DNA of 64,000 nt from Axinella damicornis (Eukaryota > Porifera > Demospongiae > Axinellida > Axinellidae), in assembly GCA_963931865.1 (NCBI GenBank), contig OZ007506.1, positions 5,432,696-5,496,695 on the forward strand, given 5' to 3'. Of this stretch, positions 1 through 12,556 are shown piece after piece; position 1 is the stretch's first letter, and every line of letters starts with the position of its first letter. The notes under the pieces were generated by a model. The model was not told the origin of the DNA. It worked only from the letters and a program-made list of their open reading frames with translations, and ran no database searches. Position numbers and translations under genes: made by a program.

Positions 1-1380
1 GCATCCATGGTGCTTCACAGGTATGTCTCGTACAACAATAATTATCCATGCCTCAAAGTGAGCGGCATGCAAAGTCTTTCAGTCAGACGTAGTTGTGAAC
101 TGAAGCAGAAGGCTTTAGAAGACGGAAGCGCAGTGTTGGAATTTAAATGGCGCAGTTATTGGGGTGCTATTAGAAATCCAGTAAGAAACATTGGTGCTCA
201 CATGGAGGAAATGCAAACGAGGGAACAGCCAATGACATGAGTGCTTGTATGGGTCTAGGGTGGAGCTTGACTTGATTGGCTGGCATGCGCTGTGGTCGTT
301 ATGGTGATAGAGCAGCTTTATACCGAGTGTGATTTCGAAGGTGTAAGTGATTAAAACTGGAGGTGGGAATAGCAGGTATATAATTATGCGGTGGTAGTAA
401 TTGTGTACTAAATGATCTCTCCCTTGCAGCGAGTGGCAACCCCTCTTTAGCAGAAAGGAAGATCCAGGCCTTGCTTCAGTTTGTAAACCAGAAATAGTGA
501 TCATTAATTCATACTGAGAGACAGGGCAGAAATTTTGCTAGTTGCAAGCTAGCTGCAAATGCAACTAGCAATGTTTATAGGGAACAAGTTGATAGGCATT
601 GCAAGCTAGCAATAGGCATTTTGAATTTGTTTACCCTCTCTTGCATTCATGTACTACGTGCTGTTTGTTATAATAATCAAAGGAATTGACTCTATACTAA
701 TAATTATAAACCTCGGATGTGCTGAGCGTATAAGCAACACAACTTGTGATGGACTACTCTACTGATTGATGCTCCTTAATTTAATCTTCAGTGGATGACA
801 AGTGCTCAGATACAATAAATATTACCTGGCTATATGTGAACTAAAATCATCAGAAGCTTCAGTCTTCGTATGCTTCAGTCTTCGTATTTGTCTGGAGGGA
901 GCATGTGCACAAAGCTACATTCTCAACCATCAGGACCATAATAAACAATTAATTGCATGCATCCTGGCATGGAGTGAAACAGGTGAAGCGAAATCCAAAA
1001 GGAAATATGCAAAAGAGAGATCGTGATGGGATGGGGATGATGGGATGGGGATACTGGTCTGTACGGAGCAGTGATCGTAAAAGAGCAACCTTACAAATGA
1101 CCATAATTGGACTCGAGGTCAGGTTCTGTCTGAACTCCAATACTGTAGCTATATACTTATTCAGGCTTGTGCTGCACTTTCCTCAACGTTACAATCTCCC
1201 AGGGTGGTGTTAGTTTGCCGAGTGTCATCTTCACTGCAGGACATGCACAGATGACACGAACAGATGAAAGCACACTCGCCATCTTTCTAGTTTCCATGCA
1301 TGCGCTAGCAAGCCCTATAATCCATAATAGCCACATCTGTCCATCAACACAGAAAATGTGAGTCAGCTATATAGATGGCA
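1..1380. other. Gene-poor stretch, nothing recognised
   Basis: No open frame in this stretch resembles a known family and no convincing chain of splice sites was seen. Around 538-620 there are short repeated and inverted words built on GCTAGTTGC/GCAAGCTAG. Short near-repeats also occur around 860-890 and 1023-1055. I regard it as intergenic or intronic sequence; a diverged exon could be missed by eye. Confidence 0.4.
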
Positions 1381-1562
1381 TTGACAGATGAAACCATTTC
1401 ACTCAGTGCAGTGATCCATACAGCCAGCTTCTCCAACCTAGCATCCAGTTCCTGCTTGCATCCTGAGGCGCTCCACCAGTTTCTTGTTCTGGACGTGCAA
1501 GACTTTGATGTTGAGGTCTTCCTCCCCAATGTCGATCGGTCCCACAGCCTCTTTGACATCTT
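1381..1562 (-). pseudogene. BRE1 (RNF20/RNF40)-like coiled-coil fragment, frameshifted
   Basis: Read on the minus strand, one frame gives a segment with DLNIKVLHVQNKKLVERLR and then a stop. The adjacent frame continues with KQELDARLEKL. Joined, this follows the order seen in the N-terminal coiled coil of the H2B ubiquitin ligases RNF20/RNF40, where an 'N(K/R)KLAE(R/M)L' segment is followed by 'EDELRE.IEKLE'. The frame changes within about 1452-1470. A stop also lies directly upstream, so if this is an exon it would have to start at the AG just before it. No other BRE1 exon is visible nearby. Most likely it is a pseudogene fragment or an exon carrying a sequence error. The family call rests on remembered similarity. 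Confidence 0.5.
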
Positions 1563-2130
1563 ATGGTGATTTTGTGCTGCATTGCTCAGTTACTGTCATT
1601 GGCCATAGGCCAGTGTTACCCCAAAGGGTAGCCTAGCTACAACTTGGAAAGATGATTCGGGATTGCGCCTAGAGACCCTTGCTTCTTTGCACACTTTGGG
1701 TAAACTGTAGATATTAGTTTCTTTGCTGATTTCAACACTTGAAACTTGTACTGTCCCACTCGCATGCATGAGCCAATTTGGCTAGGTAGGTTCGAGTCAA
1801 AAACTGTCAGCAGAGAAGCTCCACTCTAGCTACAGTGAGTGTTCTGACCCAGTTAGCACATGCATGCACCATAATTATACATGCATGCATGCATACTATA
1901 TACTCACCCATTTCTCCTTCTCCCTGTCTCCGGCCCTGTTTTGCTGCTAAACTGCTGCCAAATCTCTCTATAGCTATGGATCCTATCGACCACTACTTCT
2001 GATTCACAAACCTAAGCTAGGCATGGAGCTTCTTATCTGGTGGCTGCAAGGGAAAGATCATTCAGTACATAATCATATTAATATTCCACTCCCCATATTC
2101 CACACTGCCAATTGAGGGTAAGGGACTTAC
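1563..2130. other. Non-coding stretch, nothing recognised
   Basis: AT-rich sequence with a run of CATG-type words near 1860-1895. No coding exon, RNA gene or mobile element is recognised. Confidence 0.4.
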
Positions 2131-2279
2131 CTGCACCCTTCATAAAGCACCATGGACGTCTAGTGGAACTGGTTGGGCTCCAACAGCATCCAAATGCTTT
2201 GCATTGTCCAGCAGAGATGCCCAAGTACCCACACTCTATCCGGTCCAATGGATCAGTCTGGCACTGTGGTCCTATAGTG
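2131..2279 (-). CDS. Orphan exon encoding a trefoil (P-type) domain
   Basis: The minus-strand frame holds six cysteines in the trefoil pattern: C, then P and R, then CGYLGIS, then C, then a GCCW, then PWCF. This is the family's C-x-P-x-x-R-x-x-C-G...G-C-C-W...W-C-F signature, and it covers essentially the whole domain. It is flanked by a good acceptor (pyrimidine-rich, ending CAACAG, before position 2279) and a canonical donor (GCAG|GTAAGT after 2131), so it looks like a complete internal exon. Trefoil domains occur in secreted or extracellular proteins such as mucin-associated peptides and family-31 glucosidases. I found no partner exon next to it, so the parent gene is unknown. It could belong to a gene extending beyond the left edge. 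Confidence 0.65.
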
Positions 2280-2517
2280 CTGTTGGAAGAAATAAATTGA
2301 GCTAGCACCTTAGCAATGTATTACAAACAACTGATATTGGCATGGAGAATGTAGATTACCATGCATGAAACATATTGTCTGCAGTATAGTCATGCACGGC
2401 AACACCAGAATTGCAAAACTAATACTTTACGTTGTGCCAATTTTGTGGCATGGCATTTATAAAGGCCATCATATATATGCAGTATCCACTAGGAAATGTA
2501 TTTCTATAGGGGTCTAG

Positions 2518-3967
2518 CTAACACCTGTGCTCTCTGAGCTGTTGCACAAAGACATTGTTGCGTAGTAAATCAACATCAACAGACATGCAGGCTGCCCATA
2601 TTGTATTCCTAGCTGCAAAAGATGCTAAAACCGAGTGTACAGCACTGCATGAGGTGCAGTTTCTGCAGTTAAAGTTGTTACAATATTTTACTTTGGAAGC
2701 ATAAGGTTGATTGATGCTGTAGCCTCTAAATTGCCTGTTAGAAAGATATTTCAATTAACCCTCACGGGCTGGCTGCATTCCTGACATTGATTGATTGATT
2801 GATTGATATGTATACTTCAATTCTTCATTGCAGAACATGTGGTGCATGAATTTTATATGCAGGGTGCTACTCAACCTAATTAGGTCTTGTGTTCTGCATT
2901 GTTTGTATAGATGTATCCAATGATAGCCTAGTGTCATTGATGAGCTGTATACTAAATAATCCAGCAAGTATTCCCATGGCCCTTTACTGTATTCTACACC
3001 TCTCCCGTGATACTCCGTGACCGTGGTTGTGCCGTCTGCTTTAACATGAATTAGTTTATTGAACATTTCGGCTCGATACCATTGAGTTTGTCGAAGTGTA
3101 CCCTGTGTGCCCTTGATTTCGATGGAGGTGTCCATTGGCTTGACCAAGCTTACTTTGATCTCTACACATACATCACCATAGAATAAAGTGGTGTTCATTG
3201 TTTCATCCACATCGGAAGCAAAGGTGGGAAGCGTGGCAGTGGCAGATTCCACTCGCCATGATGCTGTGGGGTTGACATGCCGTGTGTCGTCCAGCATGAG
3301 ACGTGTCAGGGTTACAGCGTGGGGACCCAAATCTTCCCATGCCCCACCTGCACAATCATAATTGAACTGGATAGATCCTGAATTGAATGTGTGGGGAGGC
3401 CAGTTTGCTCGGATGAGGACTTGTTGCACTCTTCCGACTGCACCACTGCGGATGAGGTCCCGCATCTTGTAGTTGATTGGGTGTGCCAGGGCTGCATAGG
3501 CACTAGCACAAAGCAGTTTGGGGTGGTGCTCACGTTGATAGCGCAAAACTCGTTTCAATTGGGTCGTGTTGGCAGCAATAGGTGGAATGGCGGAGAATAG
3601 CGTGCTTTCCCGCGTCTAGAATTTTCAAAATCCACTTTTCGTGCGTCGAGATGGGGCTAAACACCACCACTCCATCAATAGCTGGATCAGCCAGCAGCTG
3701 CTCGTACGGAGAATAGACGCCGGGAATATCGTATTCCTTGGCGCAACATTTCCCCCTCTCCAGAGTGCGACTACCGACGGCGATCAACTGGACGTGTGGG
3801 TGCTTTTTCTGAGACATCATGAACATGTATGCACTCTGTGCAGTACCGCCGAATACCCCAAGCCGGAAGAGAGGGTCATGCTTCGCAGTAAACTGCTTCC
3901 AATCGTAGACATAGGTCAGCGGATAGAACTTCTTGGAATGAGTGAATGCCAATGTACTACCAAGCAT
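2518..3967 (-). CDS. Gfo/Idh/MocA-family oxidoreductase (dihydrodiol dehydrogenase-like) with an apparent frameshift
   Basis: The N-terminal part (3967 down to about 3598) has a Rossmann-type LGVFGGTAQSAY segment and a DAGKHAIL segment, the family's NAD(P)-binding beginning and 'GKHVL' strand. The frame then slips by one base within 3581-3598. It resumes as AANTTQLKRVLRYQ and runs through the substrate domain with AGGAWEDLGPHAV, typical of the 'GGALxDLGxYAV' motif of trans-1,2-dihydrobenzene-1,2-diol dehydrogenases, and GPWEYLLDYL. The exon appears to end at a donor after 2953. A candidate last exon is 2518-2644, but its phase does not match cleanly. Open reading continues upstream of the chosen Met to about 4043, so the true start may differ. 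Family members are about 330-390 residues, in line with the total here. Substrate is not inferable. Either a young pseudogene or a base error at the slip explains the break. Confidence 0.6.
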
Positions 3968-4337
3968 AGACAGCGCTTGGCGAAACGGCAGTTCTTCAAA
4001 CGCTAACTTATGATCGAAGACTATCTTACCTAGCGGTCTCTACAACAAGTGCTTCAACGCGTAGGTAACGATTTCCGATGTACAAAAGACACCTAAGATT
4101 TCGATTTCTTCTAGAACTACTTCCATATCATTGCTAATGTTGTGCAAAAGGTCAATAATACGATCCAACAAAAGGTTCGACCCCGCAGGGGTATATTACG
4201 GCTAGAGTTCATTGGGGCGAGCCTTAGCGAGCCCCACACAGTCGTGCTCTCCAGGATGTCTGTCCGTCCAGTTGGTGTCCGTAACTTCCGGTGTTCATTT
4301 CAATTTACGTATGACCGTATGACCGTATATCCAAGTG

Positions 4338-4403
4338 CAAGAGCGCATAAGTAGATCGCCCGCCCAGAGTACTCCGGGTGGGCGATCTACTTATGCGCTC
4401 TTG
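4338..4403. mobile_element. 66-bp hairpin element, copy 1 of 3
   Basis: An almost perfect inverted repeat begins CAAGAGCGCATAAGTAG and ends with its reverse complement, around a short AGAGTACTC-like centre. Related copies lie at 8690-8749 and 14468-14509. Too short to encode anything; probably a minimal foldback MITE. Confidence 0.7.
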
Positions 4404-4614
4404 CCAAGTGTAAAATCGTAATGTTAATGTCGTAATGTACGCGTGCTTAGGGCAACACGCGTACAAGTCGCCCGCACGACAGCACCGAGTAGAGCCTGCT
4501 ACGCTTTACAGTTTACGCCAGTGCTACAAACTACGTAGCTACTACAGACTTGCAGATCTCAGCTGGAGGGAGAGATTCTCTCGGCAACATGGGGTACTCC
4601 TCTCAGGTACAGTG

Positions 4615-4722
4615 TAGCCTCGTTGACAGTCCCACGCCCAGCTTTTGGTTGCTTGCCGTACGTACGTCACTTGCAGTAGGGCAAGCAACGAAAAGCTGGG
4701 CGTGGGACTCGGAACGAGGCTA
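4615..4722. mobile_element. Foldback MITE with TAGCCTCG...CGAGGCTA ends
   Basis: The left arm reads TAGCCTCGTTGACAGTCCCA and the right arm is close to its reverse complement. The internal inverted words CCCACGCCCAGCTTTT and AAAAGCTGGGCGTGGG flank a GTACGTAC centre. It is one of many window copies of a family with TAGCCTCGTTCCCAG termini. Confidence 0.75.
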
Positions 4723-4904
4723 CCACGAACTTGAAACTGCAGCTGCAAGACGTCAATGATGAACGACAATTGGCTACATCGCAGGCCCCACCCCCAGCTT
4801 CCCTTATTGTCTGCGCCGCGCCGCCCGTGCTTCCAAGCCTACGATCACTCAGAGAATGAGTACAGTATGTCAGTTTGTCAGGCGAGCCCCACAATGCCCT
4901 GCAT

Positions 4905-5311
4905 TCTCCTAGTAACAATATACATGTAAGAGTGTGCAACTGCCGTATGGGTTCCACTACCGCAATCTCGGCTGTATGACGTATCAATCAGTACGTTACC
5001 AGATTATGTTGTTTCCTCCCCTTCATTTACCTCCTTTAAATATAATCTTTCATTGTTTACCTTGTAGTAGGGTAGGGTACACTACTTATTAGCGCAGCTA
5101 TTTGTGTATCCTTGTTGTATTATCCAACAGAAGTTTCATAGAAAGAAAAAAAAAAATGTGTGGCCAGCCTACCTAATCACAACTTTACACTTCCTAAGTG
5201 TGAAATTGTGATTACTGCAGAGTTTACACAGCCTATGTACTAGGTATACTGAGATAGCGGTAGTGGAACCCATATGGCAGTTGCACACTCTTATTGTTAT
5301 GAACTCTGCCA
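4905..5311. mobile_element. ~400-bp MITE with ~45-bp terminal inverted repeats
   Basis: The left end carries AAGAGTGTGCAACTGCC followed by TGGGTTCCACTACCGC. The right end carries the reverse complements in the opposite order, with a few mismatches. Between the ends a second small palindrome (5176-5213, built on AATCACAA...TTGTGATT) and an A-run are found. No coding potential. Interpreted as a non-autonomous DNA transposon. Confidence 0.65.
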
Positions 5312-5339
5312 ACAAACAGTACACATAAATACCTACACA

Positions 5340-5915
5340 CATAATGCAGGGGCGGATCCAGGATTTTAGAAAGGTGGTTTCCGAAGGCAGTGCACAGAGG
5401 CGCGTAGCGCTGATCAGTCCGCGCGAAGAGCGGAAATATTTTTTCGCCTTTATTTTTCAGTTATCAGGATGGGCTCTCGTGGCACCTTCGTGCTTTGCAC
5501 TGCAAGTTCCATGGAGATGTAAAAGGATTGCAGGACCCAGGGCCTCGTTCCCAAGCCGTTCGGTTTCAGCCAGGAGTTGCAACGTAACGGCAGCTAGTTA
5601 CTGGTAGTCTGGTAGTAACTGAGCGCTCGATGTTGCCCACGATCATCGGATGCCCGTGTCACCGCTGCAAGCAAGCGCTTGAAATTATAGGTTGAAAGTA
5701 AGGTAAGTTCGTTATTATACAATTTTCCGTTAGCAACAGTACGTTAGCATCCATATGCTAGACTCTATACACTATTTTATATGGGTTAGGGTGTACGTAT
5801 TATACAGCACTTGGCCCCGCCCCACACACTCAAATTGATGGATGGTCACACCCATACCCCTCCACCTGGAAGTGGGTGTGGCCAAGTTGGGAACGTGGAG
5901 CTTGGCACCGGAGGG
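5340..5915. other. Repeat-like leader region upstream of the AIF gene
   Basis: At 5347 the sequence GGGGCGGATCCAGGATTTT resembles the terminus of invertebrate MITEs that begin with a 'GGCGGATCCAGG' word, but no matching right end was found. The remainder up to the AIF start codon has no recognised gene and should contain that gene's promoter and 5' UTR. No specific element can be called. Confidence 0.35.
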
Positions 5916-7057
5916 ATGGCTAGCTTGTTTCGAGTCGCCCATCTGTCTCGCGGGGCCATGCGACCACTTCTGGTACAGGGTAGGCGGCACGCGTCCCAGA
6001 TGAGCGCTCAGGGCAACTTCAACTGGCTGCTGGCGGGGTGTGTAGGCGTCGCGGGAGTGACATCGTACATGGTGAGTACAGAACATTGTGCACCCTGGTG
6101 GTTTGTAAGCCATGAGGTTCTTAAGCTTGCAGTGTGCCAGCGGTACTAAGTTTGTAGTGACCAGACTCATCGCACGGGTCTAGGTAGTCTCGGTACCAGA
6201 CTCTTCGCGCACGGCGGAAGAGTCTGGAAGACTGCCCATACAAGAGTGGTTCTGCATGCACCCCAAAAGGGGTGCATGATAAGTAGATAAGAACCACAGC
6301 GGCTCCATATATGCGCGAATAGTCTTGTACCGAGACTAGGGTCTAGGTACTGTAGGCGCTCTAATAAAGGCGCGATGCTGAGTATGCATAAATTTGTGAG
6401 GCGAGTGAGAGCGAAATCTTAGTCGTAGGATGTGTATGCATGTGTTGAACTTCGTGTTCAGTGTTGTCGCTCGTGCACGGACTGCCTGACAGTCTCTTGC
6501 TCAGTCATCTGATGTGTGGTGGTTGGGAAAAAAAGAAGCTGAGAGGTGGGTATCATACCAGTCTTCTTCGTTCTCTGCTGATGCCAGATCTGTGTCATCA
6601 TTGGTTGAGTTGCACGTTTGCAATCGCAGGCCAGTCAGGTTCCCATCCTCTGGCAATAGCTGAAGCAGTCTAACAGGTACATCGCACTGTGATGGTTTAT
6701 AGCTATGCATGCTGCTGCGCACCATGATGTGCTCTGCATGTACTGGACATGAGCCCCGACTTCATCATAGGTAGGGACTGTAGTCTAGCCCCCACTGTGT
6801 GCTATAGACTCCATCCTTATAAGGCCTTGTTACGGAGGTAGACTGTTCATAGTCTGTGTCTCAGTCAGACAGTCTCTGGTTCCACTAACATTGCAGTGGC
6901 GAGTTGTTTGTGGTTTGAATGAATGCATGACGCAAGAACACACAAAATACGAGCGGGAAGTGATTTATGGCACGATGTACGACAGATATAAAGACATATA
7001 TATACAGCAAACTCGTCTATGTGGGGCTCGCTTATGTTCGCCACAATTACGATCTGC

Positions 7058-7089
<32 letters not shown>

Positions 7090-9450
7090 CTTCATTGGAG
7101 AGAGAAAAATTGCTGCGGACTCTCGTGCAGCAAGGGAGCGAAGGATAGGCTGATGGCACAGCGGAATATGCCTATTGTCTGTCAGTTGTCTGCACCATGA
7201 GACTGGTTGTGTGAAAAACTCTAATTGGAAGGCACCCCCCAAATATTTATACGGCTAGAAGGCGCCCTCTTTAGAGCCCTTCAGGTCTTGGCGGCACCTA
7301 TATACGGCACACACTTACATTCCAGTTGTCCCCGGCCAGGACGGAATGTTGACCTGACGAATCAGACGCTTTGAATTGGAAATCATTTTTTCCAGGCTTT
7401 CTGTGTCATCAACGACTAGGCACTGCTAATTGCTGTGATACCACTGGGCCGGGAGCAATGAACAGGTCGACTTGTGATCATGGTATCGCAGTTGGTCGCA
7501 AATTACCCACACACAACTGCAGTCTGTCAGGACAACTCAAATGTAGGCTTGTGCCCAGAACCTTCCCCTTCCCCGTATGAAGGGTCTGGTTCTGAGACTA
7601 GGCGGTGTATCACCAACTCTTGACATGACACACCTTCACACATACACACACATGCACATGTACACACACATGCACACACACATGTACACACACACAGTAC
7701 TACCGTACTAATCGAAATAAGTCAAGCAGTGTAGGTCTCAACATGTTCTCTCAGAGGACGTCGGAATATGCCAAGATCGGTGCAACCCATCCAGAAGGTA
7801 CGAGCATTGATGAGTAGCGATGTCAATACCTCTATATAGAAACTTGGTTACACCTAACATATACACACACTCGTGTACACTCATGTAGCGGAGGCGGAAC
7901 AGCTGATCTCTTCCAACCCACCCCCTCCCCCTCCTCCAACTCCCATCGTGTCAACGGAAGTGTTAGGAGAGGTGACTAAACCCACTGTTGATACCAGCAC
8001 TCTCCCCTTTCCATGTGAGTGACCATGCAATGCAGTACTAAAGACTATATGTAGGATTGGATCTTTATTCCGTTGTAGTATGCATGACAAGTGGGGTAAA
8101 CCCTTTCCAGACCGATCACTTTCGTTGAGGATTCTAATTTAGCGAACAAATATTATAATTGTCTATGGTAGTCCCAATGATGTCACACTGGGTAAGTGCG
8201 CTACTAGGCACCTCATGTTTATTAATAGATCTATGCGAGTAGCTTTGCTCGCTCTCCTATTGTGTCTTCGTGAGTCTTGCGTGGCGCAATTCCCTGTGCA
8301 GAATACATCTTAGTGATACAAGCATGTAATGCACTGATGAATGGTTGGTACACGTTTCAGTGCATCACATGATAACTACAAGAATGTACAACATTGTGGG
8401 GCGAGCCTGAGCGAGTGCACATGCAGAATATGGAGCAGTCGCATGCACACGACGAATGTGACTGGGCATAGCACAATCTGAGGACATACATAATGACGTG
8501 GATATTGGTCAAGCAGGAAGTACATACTTCAGGTATGCCGGGTAGAACAGGCCCTGGCCCTAATACACTCTAACCCATCACCCTACTTCCTGCCGGCCAA
8601 TAACCACTTTGCCACATATATATAGCAGCATGAACTGAGTGAGGCTAGCTGGCGGTGCCCACTGGTCCAGCACACCATGTACTCTATCCAGAGCGCATAA
8701 GTAGATCGCGCCTCCGGAGTACTCCGCGCGACCTACTTATGCGCTCTTGACTCTATCTACATCTAGCAGGCATGTCACTCAGAATGAAATATGAGCCAGC
8801 TCCAGGTCGCTAGCTGAAGCAGCCTAGCAGGCACATTCAACTTACACATGGTCTGTAGCTATATGCATGCTGCACACTATCGCCATCTTGTAGCCATGCG
8901 TTGTGCCAATTGCTCCATCCTTGCTGTGGCCATTGAAGAGGTCGTAGACCATTCCTGATTTGTGTCTCCCCCAGGGACCGTTAGTCAGGTTGAAGATACA
9001 GACGTCAAAATTAAACGCATGAAAGCACCCTCGTTGCCATGCAGTGAACGCCCATTTCTGTAGCCATTGAAGAGGTTGGCTTGTGAGTGTGCATCACATA
9101 ATAATGACAGGGTCAATTACTTCTTCCTTTACGCACACACACTCATTCCCACGCACACATATCGCTCTTCCCTCCCCCCTCATAGCCCATGTCCCCTATG
9201 TCCTGATAGGAGCTGGTACCGCTTCATTTGCAGCTGCCAAGGCCATCCGAGAGAAAGACCCCCAAGTGAGCATCATTTTTCTTTTTCCCGTGCTGTCTTT
9301 TAGCCCACAGGTGAAATACATACTGCATGGTATGAGTTATGCAGCACAAGGCCTGTCAGGTACCGTCTGACTCTCTCTCCATACTCCCTCCTCCCTCTAC
9401 CTCCTCCGTCTTTCTCTCCTCTCCCCTCCCTACCTGCCCTCCTCCCTCCA

Positions 9451-9491
<41 letters not shown>

Positions 9492-9712
9492 TTCTCCTTC
9501 CCTCTCTCTCCCTCTTCTCCCTCCTCTCGCCCTCCCTCCCTCTCCTCCCCCATTCTCCTAGGCAAAGGTATTGATCATGGGTGAAGAGGCATATCCTCCA
9601 TACAGTCGCCCTCCCCTCTCCAAGCAGCTGTGGTTAAGTGAGGACCACAAGGCAGCCAGACAGCTGAAGTTCAAAGCTGCATGGACTGGAGGGAAAACTG
9701 TGGAGTGAGTGT

Positions 9713-9750
<38 letters not shown>

Positions 9751-12500
9751 ATGTGTGTGTGTGCGTGTGTGTGTGTGCGTGTCTGTGTGCACATGTCCGT
9801 GAGTGTGCATGTGTGTATGTGCATGCATGTGTGTTCATGACAAATGTGTGATAGGTCCAGTGAATATAGTTGTTGTATGTCTATTTGCCACTCGATCACG
9901 TGACTTCCTCCCTGTAGTCCATTCTACAAGACTGACTTCTGTGACCCAAGAGAACTCCTTCTGAAAGAGGAGGGAGGAATCGCAGTACTCACTAGTAGGA
10001 AGGTAAGCCCAGTACTCCTATTGTGTGAGGGGAGACCTTTTCTGTGGCATGCTGTTCCTACTCATATCCCTGCCTCATCCCCTCCCTAATGTCCCCCCCC
10101 CCCCCCCCCCCTCCAGGTGGTTGGATTAGATCCCTCTGACAAGAAGATCACTCTGGATGATGGCAGTGAGCTGACGTATGACAAGTGCCTTCTGGCAACA
10201 GGTGGGAGGCCAAAGAACCTGCCTGTGTTTGAGGACGGTACTCCAGAACTGAGGGAGCATGTGTCTCTGTACAGAACAGTGAGTTTTATGAGACACCTCA
10301 TCTGTTTGACATATCGCAGAATCAATTGTTTCTCCCCTCCCTCCCTCCCTCCCATCCCTCCCTCCCTCCCCCCTCCCTCCCTCCCCCCTCCCTCCCTCCC
10401 TCCCTCCCTCCCTCCCTCCCTCCCTCCCTCCCTCCCTCCCTCCCCCTCCCTCCCTCCCTCCCTCCCTCCCTCCCTCCCTCCCTCCCTCCCTCCCCCTCCC
10501 TCCCTCCCTCCCTCCCTTCCTCCCTCCCTCCCTCCCTCCCCCTCCCCCTCCCTCCCTCCCTCCCCCTCCCTCCCTCCCTCCCTCCCTCCCTCCCTCCCTC
10601 CCTCCCCCTCCCTCCCTCCCTCCCTCCCTCCCTCCCTCCCTCCCTCCCTCCCTCCCTCCCCCTCCCTCCCTCCCTCCCTCCCTCCCTCCCTCCCTCCCTC
10701 CCTCCCTCCCTCCCTCCCTCCCTCCCTCCCTCCCTCCCCCTCCCCCTCCCTCCCTCCCTCCCTCCCTCCCTCCCTCCCTCCCTCCCTCCCTCCCTCCCTC
10801 CCTCCCTCCCTCCCTCCCTCCCTCCCTCCCTCCCTCCCTCCCTCTCCTTCCTCCTTCCCACATTCAGATCCCTGACTACCTCACTCTAGACCAGCTAGCA
10901 AGCAAGGTGGGCTCCATCCTGATTGTTGGGGGAGGGTTCCTGGGTAGTGAGTTGGCAGTGGCGATCGCAAGCAGGGGTGAGAACTTGTGAGAAGAACTGT
11001 GGGTATGTGTGGAGAGTCGGTAAATTGGTGGGGGGTGGGTCAGGGTGACGGGAGTTCCATTTATTGTGGAGATGGTAGTTTCCTTGTAATTTAATTTAAC
11101 CTCAGGCAAAGGACACGGACTGAAGGTCACCCAGTTGTTTCCAGAAGAAGGTATGGTCAAATGAAGTCCTGATTCATAAGTAACTTGCCTCATTACCACA
11201 TAAGTGTCACATGACTGTCGAATGCCCTTGCATGCAGGCAACCTGGGTCTAGTTCTACCTAGGGATCTCTGCAAGTGGACGACAGAGAAAGTTAGGAAAG
11301 GTACACTCAGCTGAAATGTTCTCACCTTTGTATGGTAGTACTCTACTTACAGTGGGCTTTTCATTAATGTGTACCAACCCTCTAACTATGGATGATGTGT
11401 GTTCTATGGCGGCCTTTACCAATGTCTGTTGTAGGACATTAAACCTCTGGGCACTGGTGCTGACCAGGGTTGGCAAAAATGTTGTCATCTTTAGTGGGAG
11501 TGCATTGATTACATTGTACTGGAGTGCCCTACGTTTTGTCTTCTTCTGGCCTGCAGAGGGAGTCGAGGTGTATCCAGGGACTCTGGTTTCCAAGGCCAAG
11601 TGTGAGGAGGGGAGGGTGAAGATCGTCACAGAGGATGGAAAAGAGGTATGTGTGTGCTGGGGGATTGCATGTGTAGGATAGCTAGGGTAGCTGGCCAAAA
11701 AAATCTCAAGACCCCATGAACATCTTCGGGTATATTTGTGACTCCCAGTGAAGCGAAAAGCATCGCTGCTAAAACAAATGACCTAAAAAAAGACGAAATA
11801 TAGGGATAGCAGAACGGCAAAAAGTAAGGAAACAAGGTACGGTATTCCAAAGTGGGATTGTGTACTGAACTCGCTATCATCCGACCTTGTCACTATCATC
11901 CTACCTTGACACTATCATCCTACCTTGTCGCTATCATCCTACCTTGTCGCTATCATCCTACCTTGACGCTATCATCCTACCTTGTTTACGTTTGCCACTC
12001 TACATAATCATTTTATGTTTTAGTGCACATGGTTTATAAATTGACACGATCGTTACATGCCCTTGACTACCCCATCCCAGCTGGAGGCTGACCACGTTGT
12101 GGTGGCAGTGGGGCTACAGGCCAACACACAGCTGGCCCGGTCAGCAAGACTGGAGACCGATCCGGCACTAGGAGGATATCTTGTGAACTCGGAGCTGCAG
12201 GCCTGCACAGATGTCTGGGCGGTAGGTATAGGATGTGCGGCATATTTTTCACAGACTTGCATTTATAAAGTATCTCCTCCCTCCCCCCCCCCCCCCCCTC
12301 CCTTAAAGGCAGGAGATGTTTCTTGTTACTTCGACCCGTATCTCGGTCGGAGGAGGGTGGAGCACCATGACCACGCCAACGTCAGTGGGACGTTGGCAGG
12401 ACAGAACATGGCTGGCGGACACCAACGATTCAAACACCAGTCTATGTTCTGGTGAGGGAGTGAAGTGTGATGGGAGAGAGAAAAAGTGGGAGAGGGAGCG

Positions 12501-12556
<56 letters not shown>

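Noticed and set aside
115..504. 129-codon minus-strand frame near the left edge
   Set aside because: Composition and content resemble no protein family and no splice context supports it.
10117..10875. 252-codon Pro/Leu/Ser frame and the opposite Gly/Arg/Glu frames
   Set aside because: Only the first 54 codons (to 10278) are AIF exon 7; the rest is the CCCT microsatellite in the following intron.
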